DNA from: an uncultured Bacteroides sp. | GTDB lineage: Bacteria > Bacteroidota > Bacteroidia > Bacteroidales > Bacteroidaceae | NCBI RefSeq assembly: GCF_959029255.1 | Contig: NZ_CAUFUE010000040.1 | Location: 1 to 35,924 of the forward strand | Direction of reading: 5' to 3' | Length of the DNA: 35,924 nucleotides | Part shown: positions 16,267 through 23,930 of the stretch, piece by piece | Layout of the letters: each line of letters starts with the position of its first letter | Numbering within the stretch: the first letter of the stretch is position 1 | Made by a program: the position numbers and the translations under genes | Notes under the pieces: model-generated | Database searches by the model: none | Told to the model about the DNA's origin: nothing | Seen by the model: only the letters and a program-made list of their open reading frames with translations

Positions 16267-16469
16267 TTTTCAGACGCGGATGACGCAGATGACGCAGATT
16301 TTAAGGCTGCGCTGTGTCTTTGATTTTTTCGACGCGGATTTAGCGGATTAAGCTGATTAAGTTGATTTTTTACTTTGTTGCTACTACTAAAAGAATCTGC
16401 GTCATCTGTGTCATCTGCGTCTGAAAAATTAAAATCCGCTTAATCCGCCCAATCCGCGTCGAAAAAATT
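16267..16469. repeat. Two long interleaved inverted repeats
   Basis: Arm A (16267-16300, repeats of GACGCAGAT) is complementary to A' (16394-16427) with 32 of 34 matches. Arm B (16322-16353, GACGCGGATTTAGCGGATTA core) is complementary to B' (16438-16469) with 29 of 32. The order is A-B-A'-B', so the pairs cross rather than nest. The unit types are common Bacteroides intergenic palindromes. Confidence 0.85.
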
Positions 16470-16472
16470 AAA

Positions 16473-16501
16473 ACCTCTGTGACCTCTGTGTCCTCTGTGG
16501 T
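16473..16501 (+). repeat. CCTCTGTG triplet, dispersed repeat copy 2
   Basis: ACCTCTGTG, ACCTCTGTG and TCCTCTGTGG occur head to tail. It is the imperfect reverse complement of 13371-13397. Confidence 0.65.
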
Positions 16502-16608
16502 GAAAGAAGAATTCTTCATTCTTAGTTCTTCATTTCCCAAAATTCCTATTTATAGACTTTATACAAAACATACAACACGTTGATGGGCAGCGACTTTATA
16601 CTTTACGC

Positions 16609-16740
16609 CACTTTATCAATTGTACAGTACCACTTTATCAATTGTACAGAGTCGCTTTATCGGTGGTAAAGTAACTCTGTATCGGTGGTAAAGCGGCACT
16701 TTATTACGAGTAAAGTGATACTGTACTAATAGTAAAAAGG
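16609..16740. repeat. Tandem array of six 22-bp units with internal dyads
   Basis: Units start at 16609, 16631, 16653, 16675, 16697 and 16719. Units 1 and 2 share CACTTTATCAATTGTACAG, and units 3 and 4 share TATCGGTGGTAAAG. Unit 5 is a clear palindrome, CACTTTA-TTACGAG-TAAAGTG. Each unit keeps a CTTTA-like left half and a TAAAG or TACAG-like right half, so each is a diverged dyad. No coding frame is present. Confidence 0.88.
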
Positions 16741-16848
16741 AAATACAGTGGCATTTTGCTGATAATAAATGCTTTGAAGTGAAGACGAGAAGCACGTTTC
16801 CTTATAAAAGATAATTTACCAGGGCAAAGCCCCGCCAAACTCCCAAAG

Positions 16849-17925
16849 TCAATTCCATCGAACCACCTCGCCTATCACCGGTATCAGAACATCCAGTGAA
16901 TCTTTATTTTTCAAATCCATTGCATTTTTCAGCGGCTCATCCCAAGGATGTCTTGCCAATGCATATTTAGAATGATGAACAGTCAGCACTTTTCCAGCAT
17001 TCAAATCTCGGGCAACTTGTCCCAAATATTTCGGCAATGTATGAATGTATTTCCAATCCTCATTGTATTGCCCATTTTCCAGAATAGCCAGATTGATATC
17101 AGGATACTTTCTCCCGATTTCAGCAAAATGCGTATCATATCCCCCATCACCACCCATAAAAATCTTTTGGGAAGGAGTTTCGATAAGATAGGATGCCCAA
17201 AGCGTTTGATTTCCATTGAAAGAGCGACCGGAGAAATGACGGGCAGGCAAACAATGTTCATTTAACGTAGCATCTTCAAACCAATCCAACTCTACCAAAC
17301 GTTCTTTGTCAAATCCCCAATATTCAAAATGTTCGCCAACTCCCAGCGGACAAACGACCTTACCTACACGATTTTTCAATTGTTTAATTGTGTAATAGTC
17401 GAGGTGGTCCCAATGGTCGTGCGTGATTACAAGATAATCAATATATGGCATATCGGCAGGATGATAAACATCTGTTCCTCTGAATGGCTTATTGACAAAA
17501 GAAACAGGAGCGGCCGTACAAAACACAGGGTCTACAAGTATACGTTTACCATCAATCTGTATGAAATAAGAGGAATGCCCGAACCATACGAGAACATTGT
17601 CATTCCCAGCAAGTTTGTTCAAATCAGTCTTTATGACAGGGATTTCTTTATCAGGGCGCACACCTTTTTCTTTCTTAAAGAGGAAATCCCACATAGTGCC
17701 GAAACGTCCTTTCCTAGAGGTCATCATCAAAGTAGGATGCAGATTATGAAACTTTCCATCCTTATAGTGAGGTGACTTTTTTATCCTTTCCAGCCGTTCT
17801 CCCCGAGGAGCCCGCCCGAAACTCGGCTGATTCATAAATGCTACTCCTGCAATGACCAGAATAACGACTATACTTAACATAATACCTATTATCATACGCG
17901 CTCTACTTCCCTTTAAAAATTTCAT
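16849..17925 (-). CDS. Membrane-anchored metallo-beta-lactamase-fold hydrolase (NAPE-PLD/UlaG-like)
   Basis: This 358-residue protein has an N-terminal membrane anchor (residues 11-30) with no lipobox, so the hydrolase domain probably faces the periplasm. The metal motif THDHWDHLD at 168-176 gives the His/Asp ligands; WFGHSSYFIQIDGKRILVDPVF (114-135) is the typical opening strand pair of the UlaG/NAPE-PLD group. Further ligand candidates are His234 (PARHFSGR), Asp259 (MGGDGGYD) and His319 (TVHHSKYAL). The length and order fit bacterial NAPE-PLD-like phosphodiesterases. The substrate is unknown. The gene stands alone, divergent from the pilus operon. Confidence 0.85.
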   Translation of the reverse strand: MKFLKGSRARMIIGIMLSIVVILVIAGVAFMNQPSFGRAPRGERLERIKKSPHYKDGKFHNLHPTLMMTSRKGRFGTMWDFLFKKEKGVRPDKEIPVIKTDLNKLAGNDNVLVWFGHSSYFIQIDGKRILVDPVFCTAAPVSFVNKPFRGTDVYHPADMPYIDYLVITHDHWDHLDYYTIKQLKNRVGKVVCPLGVGEHFEYWGFDKERLVELDWFEDATLNEHCLPARHFSGRSFNGNQTLWASYLIETPSQKIFMGGDGGYDTHFAEIGRKYPDINLAILENGQYNEDWKYIHTLPKYLGQVARDLNAGKVLTVHHSKYALARHPWDEPLKNAMDLKNKDSLDVLIPVIGEVVRWN

Positions 17926-17948
17926 ATTTCAACTACATTAATTCTATG

Positions 17949-17956
17949 CAAAAGTA
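17949..17956 (-). promoter_or_regulatory. -7 element of the MBL-fold hydrolase gene
   Basis: On the minus strand this reads TACTTTTG, a TAnnTTTG match, 23 bases before the ATG. Confidence 0.55.
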
Positions 17957-18092
17957 GTCCATCTTTTTTAGTCTGCAACTATACGAGTTACAGATGTTAC
18001 TACCCTTATTACGGTTTTCCGGTAATCGAAGAAAAAGCCCTTCACGCCATTCAGCCTTTTTCACGATTAATCTCGGTTTATGTAATAAAGAG

Positions 18093-18287
18093 TATTTTTG
18101 CGACCACTACCCTAAAATTCGTAAATAAAAGAACTTCTCGAAAAACAAATTAATAGCACTTATGTTGTACTCGTGCAACAACCGGATATATATTCCTTAG
18201 TTTGCAACAAAACTACCATTTTAAAAGCCCCCATAGCAATGACCGGGTTTTAAAACAGTATTAGTAACATTAAAAAAGATTGAGGTT
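18093..18287 (+). promoter_or_regulatory. Promoter region and leader of the Mfa-type pilus operon
   Basis: TATTTTTG (18093-18100) matches the -7 consensus and would give a leader of about 180 bases. A second candidate, TTAGTTTG (18197-18204), is one base off. Between them TGTTG (18163-18167) and CAACA (18176-18180) form a small operator-like dyad. The intergenic region 17926-18287 holds nothing else recognised. Confidence 0.4.
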
Positions 18288-19154
18288 ATGAGTAAAGTAG
18301 TACTAAATTTCTGCATGGTAGTTTTGTTGGCATTACTTGCCAACTCATGCATTAAGGAGGACCAGTCGGATTGCCCGACACAATTTACAGTGAAGTTGAT
18401 TGTCAAAGACATCAACTACTTCAACATCGCGCAGTTTTCGGAATTGTCTCCTGAAGCGGCTTCGCAACCTTTTATGCATTTCACCAGTACACTATACTAT
18501 ACGGTAACCGATAAGGCAACCCGGCAAGTAGTGCAACAATCCGATGTATTAACAACGTCAGGCAGTACTCAGGACTATACCATCCTCCTAAATAACCTGC
18601 CTGTAGGTGAATATGAATTTTCCGTTTGGGGAAACATCTCCAATGATATTCCTGCAGGAATCCTCCATCCGAATGGGTTGGAACATACCGATATATATAC
18701 AGCCAGGGCATCAATAAACATCACCCCCGAAAGCCAAAGTCAAACAGTGGAGCTGGAACGTACGAAAGGCAAACTAGTAGTGTTCTGTCGTAACTTCCCC
18801 GACGAAATAACCGGCATTAACCTGTCGGCCTCCCCCGTTTACCAATCCACAGATACTTACCTTAATTATCAGGGGAGTACAAGCGTACAGAAGTCGGCTA
18901 CGCGTACTGTTATCAATCAGATTCTCATGGCACCTACACCTGAAGGTGGCGATACTACACTGAACCTGAATTTTGATACGCAGACTGCACGTGCCACTTC
19001 ACCTGTACTGTCTATTCCTCCAATCTCCGTAACCATTCATCGCAATGAAATTACAGCGGTGTCCCTGGATTATGACATTATCAGTAACGCCCTGGAAATA
19101 TGGGCATATATCAATGGAGAATGGAGTATGCTCCATCACCTCGATATTAAATGA
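18288..19154 (+). CDS. FimB/Mfa2-family pilus anchor lipoprotein
   Basis: This 288-residue lipoprotein has a signal and lipobox ending at Cys21 (LANSC), followed by the SDCP motif (27-30) typical of the FimB/Mfa2 family near the mature N-terminus. In Porphyromonas, FimB and Mfa2 terminate and anchor the pilus in the outer membrane and set its length. Unlike the downstream subunits it has no S/T-R protease motif around residue 50, which fits an anchor whose N-terminal strand is not removed. It is the first gene of a four-gene run (43, 17 and 20-base gaps). In P. gingivalis mfa the anchor follows the major subunit; here it precedes it. Confidence 0.88.
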   Translation: MSKVVLNFCMVVLLALLANSCIKEDQSDCPTQFTVKLIVKDINYFNIAQFSELSPEAASQPFMHFTSTLYYTVTDKATRQVVQQSDVLTTSGSTQDYTILLNNLPVGEYEFSVWGNISNDIPAGILHPNGLEHTDIYTARASINITPESQSQTVELERTKGKLVVFCRNFPDEITGINLSASPVYQSTDTYLNYQGSTSVQKSATRTVINQILMAPTPEGGDTTLNLNFDTQTARATSPVLSIPPISVTIHRNEITAVSLDYDIISNALEIWAYINGEWSMLHHLDIK

Positions 19155-19197
19155 TATAATTTTTCTCTCTTATTTAATAACTAAACTTTTTTGCATC

Positions 19198-20265
19198 ATG
19201 AAAAAACTAATGTTTCTTGTATTTGCGAGCGCATTGCTGTTCGCATGCTCTGACAACGAGGACCCCGTTCCGAATGTTGACAACAATCCGGAAGCCAGTG
19301 TAACTTTCGATATCTCAACCGTAAACAACCCGACTATCAGCATGAGCCGTGCGGGCGTATATAGCCAGGAAGCTACCCAGCACGTTGCCAATGTAGTGGT
19401 TTATGCTTTCTCTAAAAGTGGTTCCGATTATGTATTTGCTAAGAAATACAATATAACCGGATGGTCTGACGGAACAACTTTCAAGCGTTATGTTGTGGCT
19501 GAAGCTGATAAAGTGCCCGCCGGAGAATATACATTTCTTGCCGTAGGACGTGACGCATCTGATAATTTCACAATTCCCGACCCTGCAATAGGAGATTCTT
19601 ACACCACCATGCAGGCAACCATTGCCAACAGCGGTGACGAAAAAGAACTCTTCGCCGGAAGTACTGTTACAGAAGTTATGGATAAAGGCAGCCGCGTGAG
19701 CCTGGAAATGAGTCGTAAGGTAGCCGGTGTTATGGGTTATTTTAAAAATGTACCTCAATCATTGGATGGACAAACGGTGAAGTATCTCCGCCTGACTGTA
19801 AGTAATGCCAACCAAAAAGTAAACTTGTCAAACGGTGTAGGAATAAATACAGTTCCAACTTCTTTCAATATCATTAATATGGATCTTTCCGCACAGGGTG
19901 TTTCCGGGGGAGTATATACAGGTAACGACTTGTCGGGAAATGGTGTTGTAAAAGTAGCCAATTCACAATTGGACGGTTCATTCTTCATGCCGGTTAGCTC
20001 CATCACCATGACTCTCGGACTATATGACGACTCCGATAACCCTATAAAGACTTGGACAGTAAATGATACCGGTGGTGCAACCACATTCAATATACTTGCC
20101 AATCATTTCTACTCACTGGGTATGAAGGCGCAAGCCGGTAATATAAACGGCGGTACTGACGACCCGGGTGACGACGACGACCCGGTAGACTTGCTGACAG
20201 ACCAGAATATCGTTGTCTCTATCAGTCCGGCTTGGGAATTGATTCACGAATTGGTTATTCAATAG
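19198..20265 (+). CDS. Mfa1-like major fimbrillin lipoprotein
   Basis: This 355-residue precursor is a probable main shaft subunit. The ATG at 19198 is chosen because it starts directly with a signal peptide (MKKLMFLVFASALLFAC, lipid Cys17); the frame is open further upstream to 19045, but that part overlaps the preceding gene and has no signal character. A Ser-Arg-Ala site lies at 50-52. The beta-sandwich region (to about 315, ending NHFYSLGMK) is followed by an acidic hinge (TDDPGDDDDP) and a terminal strand (QNIVVSISPAWELIHELVIQ). Such a separate C-terminal strand fits type V donor-strand assembly. The major-subunit call is based on position and form. Confidence 0.85.
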   Translation: MKKLMFLVFASALLFACSDNEDPVPNVDNNPEASVTFDISTVNNPTISMSRAGVYSQEATQHVANVVVYAFSKSGSDYVFAKKYNITGWSDGTTFKRYVVAEADKVPAGEYTFLAVGRDASDNFTIPDPAIGDSYTTMQATIANSGDEKELFAGSTVTEVMDKGSRVSLEMSRKVAGVMGYFKNVPQSLDGQTVKYLRLTVSNANQKVNLSNGVGINTVPTSFNIINMDLSAQGVSGGVYTGNDLSGNGVVKVANSQLDGSFFMPVSSITMTLGLYDDSDNPIKTWTVNDTGGATTFNILANHFYSLGMKAQAGNINGGTDDPGDDDDPVDLLTDQNIVVSISPAWELIHELVIQ

Positions 20266-20282
20266 TATAACTCAACAAAGGA

Positions 20283-21308
20283 ATGGATAGCATAAAATGC
20301 ATATATGGCTTCATGGCTACTCTGATAGCTCTTCTGATGAGCTCATGCTCGCAGGACGACGCTATCGGAGCGGCTTCCACGGAAGAAACGATTCCCGTGG
20401 AAATAAGCATCGGTAATGACAAGGTATCTACCCGTGCACCTGGTGATGTAGCCCTGTCAGTGAACCGTGTCTTGATACTGCCCTTCCGGAAGACGAGCGA
20501 AAGCTTGGCAGACGATGCTGCTAATTTCATTCCTATATATGGTTCGGCAAAGCAAATTGATGTAGCTACTTTTCCAAATGTAGTTACCAAACTTGCCCTT
20601 ACGCCCGCCACTACTTATAGGATACTGATTATCGGATATAATCGCAATGATTATGATTTCGCTAATCAGGGCAGTGCCAACCGGCGTTTCGACATCGGCT
20701 CAACGAGCGCTCCCACAACGCTTGCCAATTTCCACTTGCAACCCATATCACCTGTAAGTGTACCCGAGTTCTTCACTTGCATCGCTACGGGATACAAACA
20801 AGGATTATCAGTAGGCACCAGCTTTCAACCGGAACAAATAGACAATATCAAAGGAACATTGAAACGTATTGTCAGCGGGCTGACCGTAGACATCAACAAT
20901 ATTCCTGCATACATTACTTCTGTCTCACTGACAGCCGAACAATTGGTCACTGCCACCCGTGCCACGGATGGTGTTCCCACCCTTTGGCAAACGGCCGGAG
21001 ACAGCGGCCTGAAAACCTTCGGAAGCCTTACACCTGTAAACGGAAAAGTTACTTTCAGCCCATATATGCTGGCTATACCGGATGCAAGGAAAACGCTTCT
21101 CTACATAAATATTGCCAACGGAACAATTAATCAAAGTTATCCGGTCAATATTGCGGATATAGCGAATGTTGTTTCGGGCAACCGAATCATCTTTTCCCCT
21201 AACCATTGGGTCAAGATAACCGGTGATTTTATAAACAGTACTCTGGTCTTTACCTTGTCCCGTACCATCAATCTGGACGATAATGCCTGGGACGGACTTA
21301 CAAATTAA
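20283..21308 (+). CDS. Pilus accessory subunit lipoprotein (fimbrillin-like)
   Basis: This 341-residue lipoprotein has its lipid Cys at 22 (LLMSSC) and a Thr-Arg-Ala site at 50-52, placed exactly as in the major subunit. The rest is beta-rich with repeated short strands (RVLILPF, TYRILIIGYNRNDYDF, RIVSGLTVDINNI, VTFSPYMLAI), consistent with a fimbrillin-type fold. The C-terminus LSRTINLDDNAWDGLTN differs from the shaft subunit. An alternative Met at residue 11 would still leave a short signal. In type V operons, genes after the shaft gene usually encode minor or tip subunits, and that is the inferred role. Confidence 0.75.
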   Translation: MDSIKCIYGFMATLIALLMSSCSQDDAIGAASTEETIPVEISIGNDKVSTRAPGDVALSVNRVLILPFRKTSESLADDAANFIPIYGSAKQIDVATFPNVVTKLALTPATTYRILIIGYNRNDYDFANQGSANRRFDIGSTSAPTTLANFHLQPISPVSVPEFFTCIATGYKQGLSVGTSFQPEQIDNIKGTLKRIVSGLTVDINNIPAYITSVSLTAEQLVTATRATDGVPTLWQTAGDSGLKTFGSLTPVNGKVTFSPYMLAIPDARKTLLYINIANGTINQSYPVNIADIANVVSGNRIIFSPNHWVKITGDFINSTLVFTLSRTINLDDNAWDGLTN

Positions 21309-21328
21309 CTATTAAAACAATAACGGAG

Positions 21329-22861
21329 ATGAAAACGGCTCTATTCATAACAACAAGTGTACTTTCCATCTTTCTGCTTGCGGGTTGCGAAAAAGGAATG
21401 GATGATATATCTGAACCTCAACCTGTTCCCGGAGAAGAATCCCCGTCAGAAGAGATACCTACCGATATCCCCGATGACTATTTTGTAGTGAGCTTCTCAC
21501 CCGGTCAAAGTGGCAACACGCGTGCGGCAGTAACCGGTTCGGACGGAAGAGTCCGACATCTCCGTTACATTATCTATAATTCTGCAGGGGACTATGTAAA
21601 AGAAAAGATAATTCTCCAGACAAACAACCCCATTCCTACATGGCCTTTGGCAGCTGTCAGGGATACATTACCCAAAGGCTCGTACACAGCCGTATTCCTG
21701 GCCAATGTAGAGAAAACAATGTTTCCCATTCCCGGAACTGGCGGTACTACCACATATACTGATGTACTGACTAACTATAAGGGTAAGATGGCTGATGCCC
21801 GCATCGTATTGCCGAATGCCGAGTTTACCGATACTTCTGAATATTATTGGTCAAAGGTCAGCTTCTCCGATACAGACCCGAAACCTACCGTCCTACTGCA
21901 ACGCATAATCAGTATGCTGAATCTGCATCGTAATTTCGTAGATGCGCAAGCAGCATTGACCAGTCTGGAAAACAATATTATCAGGGAACTTAACTATGGC
22001 AACCTGATACAGACTACCGTTGATGGAGTTCTGCCCGGATTGGTAAAAACAGCGCTAAATACTGTACCGGGAGGTAGCGTAGTATATGCTTTACTTGGTG
22101 GCGTAGATGCCGTTGTCAATCTAGTATTGGCACAGCTCGCCGTCCCTGTCGTCAATGCCCTCAATGCACTGCTATTAGAAAACCTTACCAATCAGATAGG
22201 AAAGGCATTAACAGGCAATGCTAATCAATCAGGAGCATTAGCCGGCCTGGGGGCATTATTGAACCCATGGAATACAACTGACGCGAATACAGCGATTGTA
22301 ACCATACGTAATTTTCCTAAAACGATGGACTTCAGCCTTAATGTCATAGACTCTTACGCAGGAGACCAACGCTTTAGATTTACCTTCACCGACGGAACCG
22401 TTTATGACGAAAAAGATATTCTCATCAAAGGCTTCAACGGAGTATTCGATGTAAGGGAAATAAATGTCATCAAGCAAGGACTTGTCGGAGGCTTACTGAT
22501 AGACGGTATCATAGACAGTTCCCTGTTATTGAACGGAGCGTTTATTGACATCAACGACCCTATACAGGCTACAGTGGGAAGCAATTTCAGATATAAAGCC
22601 GACTATTCATTCCTCGACTTGGGACTGAAATCATATACCGCGCAAACAGATGGTAACCATTCGTTGACACTGGCTGTGAAACTTGGAGACATAGCCAATC
22701 TGAATGGCATATTAGGAGGCATTCCCGGTCTTAGCACCATATTAAGCGGACTAACGAGTGCCATAGGTAATATTACTGTATCCGTACCAATCAATCTTCC
22801 GTTATTAGGAATAGACAATTTGACCTTATCGGGTAGTTGGAGTGCAGTGACTAAATATTAG
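21329..22861 (+). CDS. Pilus accessory or tip lipoprotein with hydrophobic middle region
   Basis: This 510-residue lipoprotein is the last gene of the operon. The lipid Cys is at 20 (LLAGC). A long acidic/Pro-rich linker (21-50) precedes the first strand, and the Thr-Arg-Ala site is at 64-66, later than in its neighbours by about the linker length. Residues 70-200 look fimbrillin-like. Residues 232-312 are unusually hydrophobic and Gly/Ala/Leu-rich (VDGVLPGLVKTALNTVPGG, YALLGGVDAVVNLVLAQL), as are 450-490 (GILGGIPGLSTILSGL). This is not ordinary for a soluble pilin. It may be a tip protein with a surface-interacting or self-associating segment. The 3' end overlaps the convergent membrane-protein gene by 11 bases. 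Confidence 0.7.
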   Translation: MKTALFITTSVLSIFLLAGCEKGMDDISEPQPVPGEESPSEEIPTDIPDDYFVVSFSPGQSGNTRAAVTGSDGRVRHLRYIIYNSAGDYVKEKIILQTNNPIPTWPLAAVRDTLPKGSYTAVFLANVEKTMFPIPGTGGTTTYTDVLTNYKGKMADARIVLPNAEFTDTSEYYWSKVSFSDTDPKPTVLLQRIISMLNLHRNFVDAQAALTSLENNIIRELNYGNLIQTTVDGVLPGLVKTALNTVPGGSVVYALLGGVDAVVNLVLAQLAVPVVNALNALLLENLTNQIGKALTGNANQSGALAGLGALLNPWNTTDANTAIVTIRNFPKTMDFSLNVIDSYAGDQRFRFTFTDGTVYDEKDILIKGFNGVFDVREINVIKQGLVGGLLIDGIIDSSLLLNGAFIDINDPIQATVGSNFRYKADYSFLDLGLKSYTAQTDGNHSLTLAVKLGDIANLNGILGGIPGLSTILSGLTSAIGNITVSVPINLPLLGIDNLTLSGSWSAVTKY

Positions 22862-23855
22862 TCTGTTTTCTTTTCTTACCCAGATATTTTCGCAGCAAAG
22901 TGGGAGTAGCACAATAAACCAGTTGTGCCCTACTCCACTTGTAGCATTGCAAGAAAACAATCATGGCAATCGTTATGAATGCAGCCGCACCTATGGAAGC
23001 TTGCAAAGGAAGCCATATCAAATTTTCAGAAGGTACAATCATCGGAATAAAAGCCAAGGCCCCAGCCGGAGCAAAATACTTTCCCGTCCATTCAAAAATG
23101 GCAAACAGACAGAGTATTATACCAAGCGCAACAACTGTTTCGGGCAGATGCAGATAATGATATCCTATTATCTGAAAGCCTGTACCCAGCAGAGAAGCTG
23201 TCAACATAAACAGGAATAACTGCGTAGGACGTGCACGAAATCCCGCTTTTGATGTAACAATTTCAGTAAACATTACTACCAACGGGGGAATCACCAAATA
23301 ACGATATCCCATGCGGTAAGCCGCCAGCGAAAGCAGATACACAAAAAGTAATAGCGACAACCAGCGAAACAAATCCCTCTTCCATTTTCTGTCGGCAGGC
23401 ACATAGTCTATTTTATGCCTGATATCGGCCTTTTCCATACCTTTCTGTCCCAAGACTAAAACAAGAGACAACAAGAAAACAGATAAAGGATATATCCATG
23501 TCTCAGTGTGAAGCAGCACCGGCAACATACAAGCTGAAATCAACGGTATCAAAGTAGCGCGGCTGAAAAGTAGACATAAACCGGCAAAGGCAAAAGCCAA
23601 CGCCAGATTAACCGGAAAAGGTAAAAAAGAATAGCGGACAATACATACTCCTATAACAGCACCCAAACTCATTAGCATGACCGTTTGCCACCACTTTACC
23701 CTCCATACCCGTTTATCGATAATCCATGCCCCAATAGTGAGAGCCATCAACTCAGGAAAAATAACCTCTTTCTCTCCCAGCCATTCTGCCACTCCTACCA
23801 TCAACAAGACCGCTATAGCGGCAACGGAGTATCGTATCCATTTTTTATGTACCAT
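22851..23855 (-). CDS. Multi-pass inner-membrane protein (HPP/FUSC-like, uncertain)
   Basis: This 334-residue protein has around ten hydrophobic segments, arranged as two similar halves separated by a charged loop (about 140-165, KADIRHKIDYVPADRKWKRD). Each half has a Pro-containing entry such as FPELMALTIGAW (33-44) and FAPAGALAFIPMIVP. This resembles small permease-like families of the HPP/FUSC type, but no family-defining motif was confirmed. The substrate is unknown. It is transcribed alone, divergent from the PfkB kinase, with both promoters in the short shared region. Confidence 0.65.
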   Translation of the reverse strand: MVHKKWIRYSVAAIAVLLMVGVAEWLGEKEVIFPELMALTIGAWIIDKRVWRVKWWQTVMLMSLGAVIGVCIVRYSFLPFPVNLALAFAFAGLCLLFSRATLIPLISACMLPVLLHTETWIYPLSVFLLSLVLVLGQKGMEKADIRHKIDYVPADRKWKRDLFRWLSLLLFVYLLSLAAYRMGYRYLVIPPLVVMFTEIVTSKAGFRARPTQLFLFMLTASLLGTGFQIIGYHYLHLPETVVALGIILCLFAIFEWTGKYFAPAGALAFIPMIVPSENLIWLPLQASIGAAAFITIAMIVFLQCYKWSRAQLVYCATPTLLRKYLGKKRKQTNI

Positions 23856-23897
23856 GTTCTATTCTAAATTCAGTACAGCCTTTTGGCAATAAATCAC

Positions 23898-23916
23898 TAT
23901 CTTCGTGGCAAATTTA
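23898..23916. promoter_or_regulatory. Overlapping divergent promoter elements
   Basis: TATCTTCG (23898-23905, plus) is a one-base variant of the -7 consensus for the kinase gene. TAAATTTG (minus strand, 23916 to 23909) is a full match for the membrane-protein gene. The position of the plus-strand box means translation from 23883 would start upstream of the mRNA, so the kinase start is 23931. Confidence 0.5.
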
Positions 23917-23930
23917 CGAAAATAGCAACA

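Noticed and set aside
16609..16740. Possible CRISPR array
   Set aside because: The units are contiguous diverged dyads without spacers.
16219..16848. Insertion sequence or mobile element
   Set aside because: There is no transposase frame, and the inverted repeats are interleaved rather than terminal. Only the 11-mer direct repeats hint at an inserted block.
19045..19197. N-terminal extension of the major fimbrillin
   Set aside because: The frame is open but overlaps the anchor gene and lacks signal character; the ATG at 19198 begins a proper lipoprotein signal.
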